A DNA stretch of 64,000 bases. It comes from Sapria himalayana. Its lineage: Eukaryota > Streptophyta > Magnoliopsida > Malpighiales > Rafflesiaceae. Location: the NCBI GenBank assembly GCA_029783825.1, contig JAREIK010000522.1, positions 1-64,000 of the forward strand. Reading direction: 5' to 3'. This document shows, one piece after another, positions 16,590-27,320 of the stretch (within the stretch, counting starts at the first letter, position 1; every line of letters starts with the position of its first letter). A model generated the notes under the pieces. It made no database searches and had not been told where the DNA came from. It saw only the letters and a list, made by a program, of their open reading frames with translations. Made by a program: the position numbers and the translations under genes.

Positions 16590-17160
16590 CAATGGATTAG
16601 TGACGAATTAGCAATGGATTACCGATGAAAATATCTGATTGAAAATTTTTCATCGCTAATATTTTCATAGATTTCGTGGTAAAAACAAAGAAAATTAGTG
16701 ACAGATTTAGAGATAGAATTTCTTTATCTAATTAAACTGGGAATTTAGAGATGGATTTTTCAACAGAATTTCTCTAGCTAATTATATCGATATAAATTTT
16801 GTCACTACTATTTTCTTAGATTTCTACGCAAAAAAATTAGAATTTAGAGACAATTTAGTGATAGAATTTCTCTAGCTTATTAAACCATGAATTTAGCGAT
16901 GGATTTAGCAACGGAATTTCCCTCGCTAATTATATCGAGATAAATTCCACCACCAACACCCCCATAGATTTTCGGACAAAAAAACAAGGAATTTAGCCAT
17001 GGATTTAGTGATGGAATTTCCCTAGCTAATTATATCGAGATAAATTCCATTGCTAATATTTTCATAGATTTCCACGCAATGAAAACTAAGAATTTAGCAA
17101 CGAATATAGCGATGGATTTTCCCTAGCTAATTATATCGAGACAAAATTCATCGCCAAATA
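16590..17160 (+). repeat. CACTA-1 5' subterminal tandem repeats (~100 bp, ~50-bp half units)
   Basis: Repeated units contain 'tttagcgatggattt', then 'ggaatttccct', then '(a/c)gctaattatatcga'. The core 'ctagctaat'/'ctcgctaat' occurs near 16775, 16872, 16922, 17022 and 17122, giving steps of about 98-101 bp with a half step of 50. Short inverted motifs (TTAGCGA.../...TCGCTAA) pair with one another. In CACTA elements such subterminal arrays are where the TNPA-type protein binds; that role is inferred from the family, not shown here. Confidence 0.75.
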
Positions 17161-18555
17161 ATTATCTGAAATTTTTTTTACTATTTTATATTTTATTGAA
17201 AATGATTATTTCTTAAATTACATTTTTTTACAAAATATACCCATTTACTTAGTGATTTTTCCCTAGCTATTTGCACTGTGAATAATTTTCATCTCCAATT
17301 TTTAATGATTTAATTTTTTTTAATTTATTATTTGTTTTAATATTTTATTTAATTTTGTTTATTAATTGTTTGTCATGGTCTTTAGACGAGTGATACTTAA
17401 AAGACACATTCTCCTCATAAAATTATAAAAATAAGATACTATAAATAAATAATTTAAAAAATATAAAAATACAAAAAATAAATTATATTAATAAGAATGA
17501 AAATAATTATTTTTATGATTATAAAATTTTAAAAAAATTATCCAAAAAATTTTTCTAAAATGATTAATTAGGAAACTTAAAAATTTGTATTAAAGTAACA
17601 TTAAATAATTAATTCTATAATTAAATTAATTTTTAAAGATATTTTAAAAAATAAATGAACATACATTAAAATTTCTACTAATATAAAGATAAAATAGTTT
17701 ATTGTATGATTAAATAGAAATTATTTACAAAAATATCTAAATTGATGAATATACTAGTAAATATTAATATTATTATAATTATAAAAAAATTTTTATGAAT
17801 ATAGGAAACTTTAAAAAAAATAATTAATACAAAGTTTGAAAATCTTGAATTATAATAAAAATTTAAATTTTTTCATTAAATTTAAAAGAAAATTAAAATG
17901 ATATTTAAAAATAAATATATAGATGTTTGCCGCTACTAAAATTTATAAGAATTAAACAATTGAGTAATATTTTTATTATTAGCTATTAATATTCAGTCAT
18001 TATTAAAATATTAATTATAATTTTTTTTAATTATCTTCTCATTTTAAGTAAATTTTAGAATTTTAAAAATTATATATTATTTCAATTAATATGAAATTTT
18101 ATGCTTTTAAAATTATTTCATATTATCTTCATAAAAAATTAATATGAATTCTTAAAAATTTATAACCATAAAATATATATATTTATATATTTTTTAAGAA
18201 AAAGGGTATTTATAACTTTTAGGAGAGCGGCTTGAAGAATAATCATATTTTCAACTTTGCCTTGCTTTATGAAATTTGCAAATTTAGTAACCATTTAATT
18301 TTTTTTTCTAGTTGGAAGTCCAAACATCTATTTTTTGAAGTTGTTTATATATTTATTATTTAATTAATTTGATAATTAAAAATTGTAAGGTGTTTGTTTT
18401 TCATGTGTGACTTGCTACACACATATGAACTTGATTAAAATTATTTGATAATAAAAAAATATGAGTCTTTATGTTGTTTATATATTTATTGTTTCTTTAA
18501 TGTTTTGATATTAAAAAATAAAAACATTTTCGGAATTTTACTAATTCAAGAATAC
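17160..18555 (+). other. AT-rich non-coding block shared by CACTA-1, -2 and -3
   Basis: No gene is seen. The block is recognisably the same sequence as 30560-31930 in CACTA-2 and as the reverse complement of about 48600-49870 in CACTA-3. Landmarks include 'tgtcatggtct', 'aaagacacattctcct', 'gatgtttgcc', 'gtggcttgaaga'/'gcggcttgaaga' and 'ggtgtttgtttt'. Sharing among three elements marks it as element backbone. It probably includes the 5' untranscribed and leader region, but no promoter can be assigned with confidence. Confidence 0.6.
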
Positions 18556-18642
18556 TTTATTGTTGTCGAAGAGATAACTCTTACTCTCTCCAAATGCTCA
18601 ACCTATCTCTTTCGACACCGATACAGCATAACCTAATAGTAG
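18556..18642 (+). other. Possible leader exon with splice donor, shared with CACTA-3
   Basis: The sequence ends 'aacctaatagtagagtaagtg', which holds a good GTAAGT donor right after AGTAGA. The reverse complement of 48385-48410 in CACTA-3 has the same context with GTAAGC. The following ~350 bp also match between the two elements. This would fit the 5' leader of an element gene transcribed in the + direction of each element. No coding potential is seen in CACTA-1, so this is an inference from conservation and the donor consensus only. Confidence 0.35.
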
Positions 18643-19188
18643 AGTAAGTGATAATTCCTTCAAGCCATGAGTTTCTTATTGATTTTAAGTATCTTTTCTA
18701 CCCTAACTCTTCATTGATTATCTTAATGCCAGAGTGTGTGTTTGGATTCTACTTTTTTTTGAATTTTTTTTTCTACCCTCACTATTACCATATATTATAC
18801 ACGATACTTCATTAATCACCTCGGTATGCTTGGATTACTTATACACACTAATTAGTATACATACTTAATGCACGTGTGATATAATGCATTCTCATTGTGT
18901 GGATGTTGATGTTGCATAGTAGGTATGGTATGCAGGCTTGATATCCATATTTTTTTGCCACTCAGACAGGCTTGTGATTTTGGATTTTAATCACGAAATG
19001 AGTGTGGGTGTTTCTGGCGAGCTGTGTGTATAAAACAACATATTTAATATTTGGATAAAAAATTATGTTAATATGATGATCCCAAGATTAATAACACATT
19101 AATATGTATAAGTGTATTTAACTAATGTATAATTATAAAAATAGTATACATAACTATATATAAATATAACAAAATATATTTAATATAC
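18643..19188 (+). other. Conserved non-coding segment shared with CACTA-3
   Basis: The segment matches the reverse complement of about 47860-48380 in CACTA-3 (for example 'gtgtgtttggattct', 'gcatagtaggtat', 'gcaggcttgatatccat'). CACTA-2 lacks it: its equivalent position is occupied by the EC1 and PPR fragments. In CACTA-3 the same region includes a 63-codon open frame on the minus strand (47788-47979) that I do not recognise; in CACTA-1 the frame is broken. Either a leftover of an element gene or an old captured fragment is possible. Confidence 0.45.
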
Positions 19189-19189
19189 A

Positions 19190-19190
<1 letters not shown>

Positions 19191-19254
<64 letters not shown>
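19191..19254. repeat. (CA)n-(TA)n microsatellite
   Basis: An uninterrupted CA tract of about 46 bp is followed directly by about 18 bp of TA. It sits inside CACTA-1 at the start of the degenerate 'actatatgtataa' repeat field. Confidence 0.95.
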
Positions 19255-19860
19255 ACTATATGTAAATGTACTTAACAATATGTATGTCAACATATAACTA
19301 GATATAAATGCATTTATCTCCATCAATACCTTTACATTACTATATGTTTAAATATATATAATTACATGAAAAACTATATATAACTACATCTACAACATGT
19401 ATAACAACATATATGTAGCTATATGTTTAACTATATATGTATAACTATTTATAAATATTTGTATAACTATATAAAACTTTTCATAACTATATTTAACTAT
19501 ATCTGTAACTATGTATACTATTTTTATAACTATATTAATAACTATATATAATTATTTTGATAACTATATAATATTTTATAACTATATGTGTAATTCTATA
19601 TAACTATATTTTTAACAAAATATACCATATGTCTAATAATATATAACTATATAATGTATTTTACTACATGTATAACTATAAAAATGTTATATATAACAAT
19701 ATCTTTAACTACCTACATATTTATAACTATATGTATAATTAAATATAATTATATATAAATTTATTGATAACTAAATATACTATAAGTATATGAATATATA
19801 ACTATAAATAATTGTCTTTTACTATATGTATAATTATAAAAACATTATAAATAATTATAA
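19250..19860 (+). repeat. Degenerate 'ACTATATGTATAA' repeat field 1
   Basis: Imperfect repeats of 'taactatatgtataacta' type fill about 600 bp, with no coding sequence. The same family recurs at 22060-22625 in CACTA-1 and at 33960-35110 in CACTA-2, so it is an internal repeat family of these elements. Confidence 0.8.
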
Positions 19861-21089
19861 TAATTTTCATTATTTTCAATCATAGGCAATAGTACCAAAA
19901 ACTTATTTATTATTTCTAATAGTAATGTAAAATTTAAAAATATCACACAAGTGTACCATAATGTAAAAGAAAAAACTAATATCAGCAAGGTAATTAAAAA
20001 TGTTAAATGTAAGCAAGTAAAAATGAAGTTATGAATAACAAAAAAATTCTAGGATATAACAAAAGTAACAAATAAGGTAATAATAAAATAACATTTTTAT
20101 TAAGGACTATACTATAATTGATGATTTTCTTTAAGTTGTTTCTTCAAATATATTAGTAAAAATTCCTAATAAACCATATTTTAAAGTTCACATGCATTTT
20201 TTTAAGTTTAACATCCTTCTCAAATTTTATATCTAAATTAAATAGAATACATTGCGAATATAGTAAAAACAACATGATAAGATATATGACCTTTAGGATT
20301 TGCAAAATAATAATATTATATTCTTATATTACTTATAATTCAATAATATTAACTTTAGATTAAAATTATTAAATAAACAGCGACCAACTTTGATCTACAA
20401 ATTTAACCTTTCAAAAAATATATTAGTATTACATTGTATTAATATTGGGCAAATAAAAGCAAAAAATAAATAATACAAATAATTTAATGAATAAATTTTT
20501 TTTTCTAAAAGATAACTATTAAAATGCACATCTTAAAATTTAAACTAACCCTAGCATAAATGAATTTAGCCTATTTTTAGATTTATGTTGATGTAAGTTT
20601 TTGTCTGACAAAAATAATCAAATCACAAAAGCATTCTAATTATTAACAAGAAAAGAAATAAATATAGAAAAGAAAACTCCAATATGCATGAGTTAGTTTG
20701 TGAGCTACATCTTTTTCATTACAACTCATCTTTGTAACCTCTTTTGTATCTTTTTATCTATAGCTTTTACTTTCTTTCTTTGCATACAATATTATGTATC
20801 TTCTCCAGCTTATCATTTTCAAAAACTACCATAAGTTTTAGAAAACTCTTCTGCATGTTTTCCTCTTATGGCATACTGTAGTTAAGACTTTTTATGTTTT
20901 TTCAAAAAGTAGTTTTTGAATCTTCTCTTTATCTCATGGTTCTTGCCAAAAACTCTTCCATAGGCTGAACTTCATTTGAACTTGTTCTTGGTTGTGTATA
21001 CTATAACAAAACATAGAGGTGAAAAGATGAACTCTATTAGATATTATAAAAAAAAATTCTCCATGCATTCTCATAATCTCTTATATATA
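19861..21089. other. AT-rich interior of CACTA-1 with no recognised gene
   Basis: No convincing coding sequence or RNA gene is seen. The minus strand of 20690-21010 has slightly richer, coding-like composition next to the integrase scrap at 21090-21250. It may be further remains of the same retrotransposon, but I cannot align it to a domain by eye. Confidence 0.4.
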
Positions 21090-21250
21090 TATATATATAA
21101 GCCAATTGATTTATGGAAAACATTACTTTGGTAGGTATAAAATGAGCTAATTTGGTCAATCAATCAATAATTATCCAATTAATATTATTACCTTTTAAGA
21201 TTCTTGAAAATCTCATCACAAAGTCAATGATAATATGCTGCAAATTATTA
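21090..21250 (-). pseudogene. Ty3/gypsy integrase fragment (retrotransposon scrap)
   Basis: The minus strand from about 21240 to 21099 translates to a peptide containing HIIIDFVMRFSRILKG, then WIIID, a stop, then LTKLAHFIPTKVMFS. This matches the well-known stretch of plant Ty3/gypsy integrases with the pattern I-x-x-DFV-x-GLP...G-x-x-x-IWVIVDRLTKSAHFLP. It covers the integrase core around the first catalytic Asp region. One in-frame stop replaces the Arg of VDRLTK. No flanking reverse transcriptase or LTR could be recognised, so it is a small fragment lodged in CACTA-1. The family assignment is by eye but the motif is distinctive. Confidence 0.7.
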
Positions 21251-22059
21251 TATATTGTGAATTGTTATTATCACATATTGAGTTTTTTATAATCATTCCA
21301 TAACTTAAAACTATTAGCACTATCTTATTTAAAATTGCATATAGAATGAATCATTCATTATCTTCAAATATGATTCCATTTCCATTAATATAAATTTTTC
21401 TTGTGATAACAAGTTAACAAATAGGTATAAGAAGAATGGTTTTGCATCAATTATCAATAGTTTTGTGATAAAAAGTTAACAAATAGGTATAAAAACTTAA
21501 TAAATTTTTCTAGTGATAGCAAGTCAACAAAAAGGTATAAGAACAAAAGTTAAAATTTTTCAAACATAAACCTCAAAATAATAAATTGGTTTTGCATCAA
21601 TTTGGTGAGTATGCTAATTTTATTAATCTACTATTATATGAAGAAAATTCAACCACTTTAATTGTAGTGTGTTTGTGTCCATATTTGGAAGAAATCAAAC
21701 AACTTCATATTGAATCTAAAAACAACCAAAATAAAATAATAGTGATCAAGCCTCAGATAGTGTTTTAGGAAAAACATTCATCCAAGAATCATTTCCAAGC
21801 CACATAAAAACCATACATGATGCACTTTTTGAAAAACCCCAATTTCAAGAACAATGGTTTAAAGAGGTTCTGATCATTTGTTTCACTTGACATTTAATTG
21901 AGTGTTAATACTTAATATTCTTTTGGTGAATGATTTTGTATCATAATAGTTATTTTTTAGAGTTAAGAGAAAATTTATTAGTTTGTTTAAAGAACACTTA
22001 AAATGAAGAATGAAAGAGTTATATATAATATGGGGTTTTATTTGCAGAATTTATTGGAA
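21251..22059. other. CACTA-1 interior, no recognised gene
   Basis: The + strand at 21586-21768 is open for about 60 codons beginning MVLHQFGEYANF. I do not recognise it and it has no visible partner exon. The short sentence 'aagttaacaaataggtata' is repeated three times near 21410-21540. Nothing else can be supported. Confidence 0.35.
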
Positions 22060-22625
22060 TGCAATTCTAGGAACTATATATAAATATTTGTATAACTATA
22101 TAAAACTCTATATAATTAAATATAACTATATTTGTAACTATGTATTATAAGTATACATTTATGTAAATCTATATACTAGTTTATGCCTTTGTATATATTT
22201 ATGTACAACTACTTATAACTACTTATATGAATATATCTATATATAACTATATGTTTAACTATATATACCTATTTATAACTATATATACTATATGTATAAT
22301 AACAATAACTATAAATAATTATATCATACTATATGTATAACTAGAAAAACTTTATGCATAACTATATTTAAATATATAATTTACAATATATATTTAATAT
22401 GCATTTTTATATATTAATATATAAAAATATATTTTACTATATCTATACCTATACATAACTATATGTATAAATATATAAAATTTAATGAAAAAATATATAT
22501 ACCGACATGTATAAATATAATTTTAACTATATGTTTAACTATATGTATAACCACATGTAATTATATTTATAATTACATGTATAACAACATACAACATTAT
22601 GTTTAACTATATGTATATAATGAAT
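22060..22625 (+). repeat. Degenerate 'ACTATATGTATAA' repeat field 2
   Basis: Same repeat family as at 19250-19860. It matches CACTA-2 at 33960-35110, including the order 'ctatataaaac.ctatataattaaatataacta', then 'tatatatactatatgtataataaca'. In CACTA-2 the field is present twice in tandem. Confidence 0.8.
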
Positions 22626-23172
22626 CTAATTTCTAAGCCATATAAACAAAATTATTTAGTTAAACTTATAATGGAATGTGTATAATGGTGTGTCCTTATA
22701 GAATGGTCAAAATGGATTGAGATATCACAATATTAGCTTCTCCCATATAAAATTGAAATAAAAGGGAAAATATTATACAATAAAGAAAATGTATAACTAT
22801 CAAAATCATAATATATATATATATAGACAAACACACACACACACACACACACATGGAAACATGAATGGAGTACTCTTATATATTATGGGCACTCTTAATG
22901 CATAATAGAATAAAATAAAATAAAAGAAGGTAACTCAACAAATTGACTACTTCTCATTTACTTATGTTAGATATTTTTAGAGTTAGTTAATCTATTATTG
23001 ATTTAATTATCATAATTTTTTTCTTCAAACAAATACATCGGCATATAAATGATATCAAAATGTGCAATGAGTCATTGTATGAGTTGGAAAATTCCAACGT
23101 TTAACTACATTTCACTATGGGATACATATTCTTAGAAAGCTTTTGTCTGAATATTAAATTGTAAATGTGCAG
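22626..23172 (+). other. Backbone shared with CACTA-2, including a (CA)n tract
   Basis: The segment matches 35110-35647: 'ggaatgtgtataatggtgtg', 'ggattgagatatcac', a CA tract followed by 'catggaaacatgaatggagta', and 'tatgggcactcttaatgcat'. No coding sequence is seen. The last part probably is the intron upstream of the SCC3 exon that follows, since it ends with a 'tgcag' acceptor at 23168-23172. Confidence 0.55.
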
Positions 23173-23583
23173 GCATGAGGTTCTAAATACATTATCAATG
23201 AGGATTTGTTGGATGACATAGTTTTTGATGATGTTGTTGTTGCCCTAGTTGACCTTGCTAGAATAGTATCATACAATATGCTCCTTGCTTCCTTTCTTTT
23301 ATTCATTATTTGTTACTTTAAATAATTTTCATTGTTCCATAATTCAAAAATTTTATGCTATTTAGATTCTAGATTGAGTTTCTTTTCCTCCAATCTTATG
23401 CATGTTCTTACTGTTTAGGGGGGAAGTTGTAGATTCTCTAACTTCCAAGAAGGATTTTAAAACATTCAAGGATAATCTTGTATTATTTTGGGACAATTTG
23501 GTAGTAGAATCTCAGGATAGGCCATTATTTGATAAGGGTTTATTTGAAAAGTGTATGGATTATTTAATAGCGCAGTAATGGAA
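23173..23583 (+). pseudogene. SCC3: Captured fragment of cohesin subunit SCC3 (two exons and intron)
   Basis: SCC3 (SA/STAG) is the cohesin subunit that binds the SMC/kleisin ring on chromosomes. Exon one (about 23173-23264) follows a TGCAG acceptor. It reads A-stop-GSKY, INEDLLDD, then DDVVVALVDLAR, matching the plant SCC3 stretch around 'ACGAKY...DVDDVVVALVNLAR'. Exon two (about 23419-23583) follows CTGTTTAG and reads DFKTFKDNLVLFWDNLVVES, then PLFDKGLFEKCMDYLIA, the typical 'NLVSFWDNLV.ECQNGPLFD..LF.KCMDYIIALSC' region. The conserved Cys codon is TGA and the exon-one donor is lost. The same fragment lies in CACTA-2 at 35648-36052. Retained introns mean capture from genomic DNA. It is a non-functional fragment. 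Confidence 0.85.
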
Positions 23584-23751
23584 AAGCTATAACTTTATTG
23601 AAGATAAAGATAAATTCTAATATTGTAAATGATATTTCAACCATTGTGTAGTATATACGTACATACTAAATTTGATGCCATGATCACTAAAAAATTAGAC
23701 TATTTTTTTATTTCTATTTGAATTTGATGCATGCTTGATGATGTCACAAGA

Positions 23752-24297
23752 TAAAATGGGCAAAACAGATTAAAAAGCCAATGCTGAAGGAACTGATTGA
23801 CCCAAAAAAAGGTGATCCCTTCTATTTGTTTCTTGAAAGCGGAGTTGTTTCCTATTGCTTGTACAAGGGTTCTGAAAGAATCCTAGGAAATACTTATGGC
23901 ATGTATGTTTTGCATGTTCTACTTTTCTTTTTTTTTTCTAGATACTATGTTTAAGATTCTCATTACAGCTAATAACTCCTTTTTTGCCCTTGTAATTGTG
24001 TAGGATTTGAAGCCTTAACTCCAAATATTTTTTGCAAGAAATGATTGAAACTATGGAAGGTAGTGGTTAAGTTGTTTAACTTCTTCGAACCCTATCATCA
24101 CTCATGAGTTTGTGTACCATGGTCATGGTAAGTTGCATTTTATTGCTCATTATTTGCTTACACAAAAACATGATATGCATTCTTTGATCATTGAATTTGA
24201 ATCTCTATTGTTCCTAATATTTTAGGATGTTCATGAAAAATTTAGAATAGAGTCGCATTCTGAAATAGTTTCTCGGTTCAATGAGAGGTTTCTCTTA
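23752..24297 (+). pseudogene. Captured fragment of RNA cytidine acetyltransferase (NAT10/KRE33)
   Basis: The NAT10/KRE33 enzyme makes N4-acetylcytidine in 18S rRNA and tRNA in the nucleolus. Exon A (about 23752-23915) reads AKQIKK, then DPFYLFLESG, then SYCLYKGSERILGNTYGM. Exon B (24004-24127) begins one base short (DFEALTPN is only recovered after a frame change) and continues as IET-EG-G with two stops, LLRTLSSL and CTMVM, ending at a GTAAGT donor. Exon C (24226-24297) reads DVHEKFR, ESHSEIVSRFNERFLL. This order equals the N-terminal region of the eukaryotic enzyme, starting roughly at residue 80. One frameshift and several stops make it dead. A sister copy is at 36222-36663. Confidence 0.87.
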
Positions 24298-24560
24298 TAT
24301 ATACATATAAGATAAATGCTAGTATATCTCTTATACGTACATGCTGTGTATATATGTTCATATATACTCAATATATCTACATATAAACTATGGTATTTGT
24401 ACATAAAATACCGCAGTATATTATGTACATGTATACTGAGTATATATGTAGACAGTATATATGTACATATAATACTGTAGTATATATGTATATATACTAT
24501 AGTAATATATGTAACTAGTGAAATACTAGTATATATGTACATATATACTGTAGTATTATA
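24298..24560. repeat. Palindromic TATATGTACATATA / TACTATAGTA array 1
   Basis: Two self-complementary motifs alternate, TATATGTACATATA and TACTATAGTA (or TACTGTAGTA), at a spacing of roughly 28-32 bp. The array starts directly at the end of the NAT10 exon C fragment. ORFs of Met-Tyr-Ile-Tyr type on both strands are by-products. Confidence 0.85.
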
Positions 24561-24790
24561 TATTTAGAAAAACATAACTTTTTAATTTATTTATTTTGAT
24601 TTGATTGGTTGGTTTAGATTTCATACAAATATTGTACCGCTTTGTTCCCCATACGAAGCTTTCGTAAGTGAAAAGATTTTTTACTAGACATGACACACCA
24701 TGACTAAGATAGCTTTGTCGCAATAGAAAGATGGTGACCATAGGAGTTTGGGGAGAGAAAACAACATCAATTTAATGAATAGTTTATATT
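24555..24790 (+). repeat. ~240-bp CACTA 3' module, copy 1
   Basis: The module starts near 'tatatatttagaaaaacataact' and runs through 'ttttgatttgattggttgg', 'ataccgcattgttccc', 'atacgaagctt', 'cactagacatgacacaccatgact' and 'gagagaaaacaacatcaat'. Related copies occur at 25805-26060, 37105-37370, 58495-58760, 59520-59790 and 60655-61460. In every case it directly follows a palindromic GTACATATA array. No coding sequence is seen. It is element backbone of unknown role. Confidence 0.75.
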
Positions 24791-25020
24791 TTATGTACTG
24801 TATGTATGTATGTATGTCTTGAACTTTTATCCTATAAAATCTAGTTGCAAATTTCTTGTGCCTTGTGTTTCTAGGTTCGATGCAATTTCGAACAAACAAA
24901 GTTCATTTTTGCAACCCTGTTTAAGGTGTTTGTTCCTATTTTTAATGCTTATGGCAGAATATATAGTTGTTTGATGTTCATGCTCCATAATAAGTATTTA
25001 CGCTCTACTTTAATGTAAAT
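24791..25020 (+). other. Unidentified segment between two 3' modules
   Basis: It contains (TATG)n near 24800 and a possible acceptor 'tgtttctag' at about 24873. The following short open stretch reads CNFEQTKFIFATLFKVFVPI and is coding-like, but I do not recognise it. It could be another captured exon. Confidence 0.3.
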
Positions 25021-25810
25021 ACTAGTACATTTATTCCTGTATATATGTATATGCACAAATATACGAGTTATATGTACATATACATATATATTTGTATATA
25101 TGTACAAATATTTACTAGTATATGTCTATATGTATATATACACTAAAGTATATGTACATATTTATATGTACATATAGATACTTATTATATGTACATATAT
25201 ACACTATAGTATATATACATATACACTACAATGTATATGTACATATATATAACAATGTACATGTATACATTGGTATATATGTACAAGTTTTACCAGTATA
25301 TATGTACATACTTGTACATATACACTAATGTGTATTTGTACATGCATGTACATATATATTTACATATATACTATAGTGTATATGTATACACATATATATG
25401 TACATATACACTATAGTATATATGTACATATAAATACTTGTACATATATACTTGTATAAATATACATATACATATATACCAATGTATACATATACACTGT
25501 AGCGTATATGTATACATGTATATATGTACATATACATTGTAATCTATATGTACATATACTGAGTTTATATGTACATATAAATACTTGTAAATATATACCA
25601 GTATATATGTACATATACATATACACTGTAGTATATATGTACATATATACTATATTGTATATGTACATTTACACTGCTATATATGTATATGTACATATAT
25701 ATCAGTATATATTTACATATACACTGCAGTATTATATGTAACTAGTGAAATGCAAGTATATATGTACATATATACTATAGTATGTATGTACATATAAATT
25801 ACAGTATTAT
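25021..25810. repeat. Palindromic TATATGTACATATA array 2
   Basis: About 790 bp of alternating self-complementary TATATGTACATATA-like and ACTATAGT/ACTGTAGT motifs, the longest array of this kind in the window. It is followed by the second 3' module. The repeats are imperfect, and hairpins of many sizes are possible on either strand. Confidence 0.85.
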
Positions 25811-26260
25811 ATATTTATCAAAATAGAACTTAATTTATTTATTTATCTTGATTTGATTGACTGGTTTATTTTTTGAATATATATGATACCGAAATGTTTT
25901 CCATACGAAAAACTTATAGAAAAGAATCAATTTTTCACTTGACATGATGCACCATGACTCGGATAGCTCTGTCGTAGTAAAAAGATGGTAATCATAAGAG
26001 CTAAGAGAGAGAAAGTAATGTCAATGCACGGATACATTATACTTTATGCACTGTTGCTAGATAAATAAATTATTTTTTGTTATGTTATTATTTTAATTAT
26101 GTAAAATATTGTATCATAATAATTTATTAAATGATTTTATTTTTTGTTAATTAATAAATTATCATTTATAGTTTCTGTGTTTATATAATTTAATATAAAA
26201 TATTAAATTATTTTATGAAATTTTTTGAAAAAAAATAAAATACTAAAAATAGTTTTGGAT
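25805..26260 (+). repeat. ~240-bp CACTA 3' module, copy 2, and AT-rich tail
   Basis: Same order of landmarks as the copy at 24555-24790: 'gattgactggttta', 'cttgacatgatgcaccatgact', 'gagagaaagtaatgtcaatg', 'atacattatactttatgcactgt'. It then runs into an AT-rich tail ('taatttaatataaaatattaaatta') that is shared with CACTA-2 (39390-39540) and CACTA-4 (61480-61650). No gene. Confidence 0.75.
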
Positions 26261-26686
26261 TATAAATAGCTAGGGATTTTCCCTTGCTAATTTTGGTAGG
26301 GAATTTTTTATTGCTAGTTTAGCTAGGAAAATAATTAATTTAGCTAATGAATTTTCCATCGCTAAAATTTTTTAGCCAGGGAGTCTTTCCCTCATTAAAT
26401 TTTAGCGATGAACACTTTAGATTGGGAAAAGTTCTGTCATTAAATCCGTTAGTTATGGAAACTCACATTTAGCTTGCTAGCTAGGAAAATCATATTTGAG
26501 AAAGAGATATTTTCATCGCTAAAGTTTTTTAGCTAGGGACTCTTTCCCTCGCTAATTTTTAGCGATGAGTACTTTAGATTGGGAAAGTTTCCATTGTTAA
26601 TCTGTCACTATATCCCATTTAGTGATGAAAAACCCCCCATTTGGCTAGGGAATTGTCCCTAGCTATTTAGGATTTTTCTTGTAGTG
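26261..26686 (+). repeat. CACTA-1 3' subterminal repeats and TIR
   Basis: Inverted short units of the type 'agctagggatttt' / 'cccttgctaatttt', 'tttagcgatga' and 'ccatcgctaaa' are repeated. The last bases before the satellite are ggatttttcttgtagtg, whose reverse complement CACTACAAGAAAAATCC is a canonical plant CACTA terminus. It ends at 26686. Confidence 0.85.
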
Positions 26687-27256
26687 TTATCTATCTATCT
26701 ATCTATCTATCTATGTGTCTAGCATTTTGTTTATATGTTTGTTTAGCTATCTTCTATTTGTCTATATATATATTTTTATATCTATCAGTCTATCAGTCTA
26801 TCTATCTATCTATCTATCTATCTGTATGTGTATCTATCGATCTCTCTATTTCTAAATTAGTCAATCTATTTGTTTATCTATCTATAATTTTATCTATTTG
26901 TCTTTCTATGAGTCTATCTATTTATCTTTCTATTTGTCTATCCCTTTATCTATTTATTTGTTTATTTGTTTGTCAATCAATCATTCAATCAATCAATCTT
27001 TTTATTTGCATATATATTTGTCCATCTATCTATCTATATGTCTATTTGTCTATCTATCTATCTATCTTTATTTCATTCTATTTGTATTTCTATTTATCTA
27101 TCTATTTATCTATCTATCTATTTGTTTATCTATCTATCTATCTATCAATCTATCTATTTGTCGATTTTTTATTCTATCAATCTATTTGTCTATCTATCTG
27201 TCTAACAATATATTTGTCTATCTATCTAACTATCTATCTAACTATCTATCTATCTG

Positions 27257-27320
<64 letters not shown>

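Larger units (their letters stand above)
16561..26686 (+). mobile_element. CACTA-1: non-autonomous CACTA element with a missing 5' terminus
   Basis: The 3' end is the reverse complement of CACTACAAGAAAAATCC, ending at 26686. It is preceded by subterminal repeats of the 'agctaggga...ccctagctat' type. The 5' side aligns with CACTA-2 only from about 30375 onward, so roughly 480 bp of TIR and subterminal sequence are missing and the satellite begins there instead. Inside I see no transposase coding. There are decayed fragments of SCC3 and NAT10, a Ty3/gypsy integrase scrap, TATATGTACATATA arrays and two copies of a ~240-bp 3' module. The 3-bp flank at the 3' end is tta; no matching flank can be expected on the truncated side. 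It is classed as a Pack-CACTA relic by structure. Confidence 0.85.
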
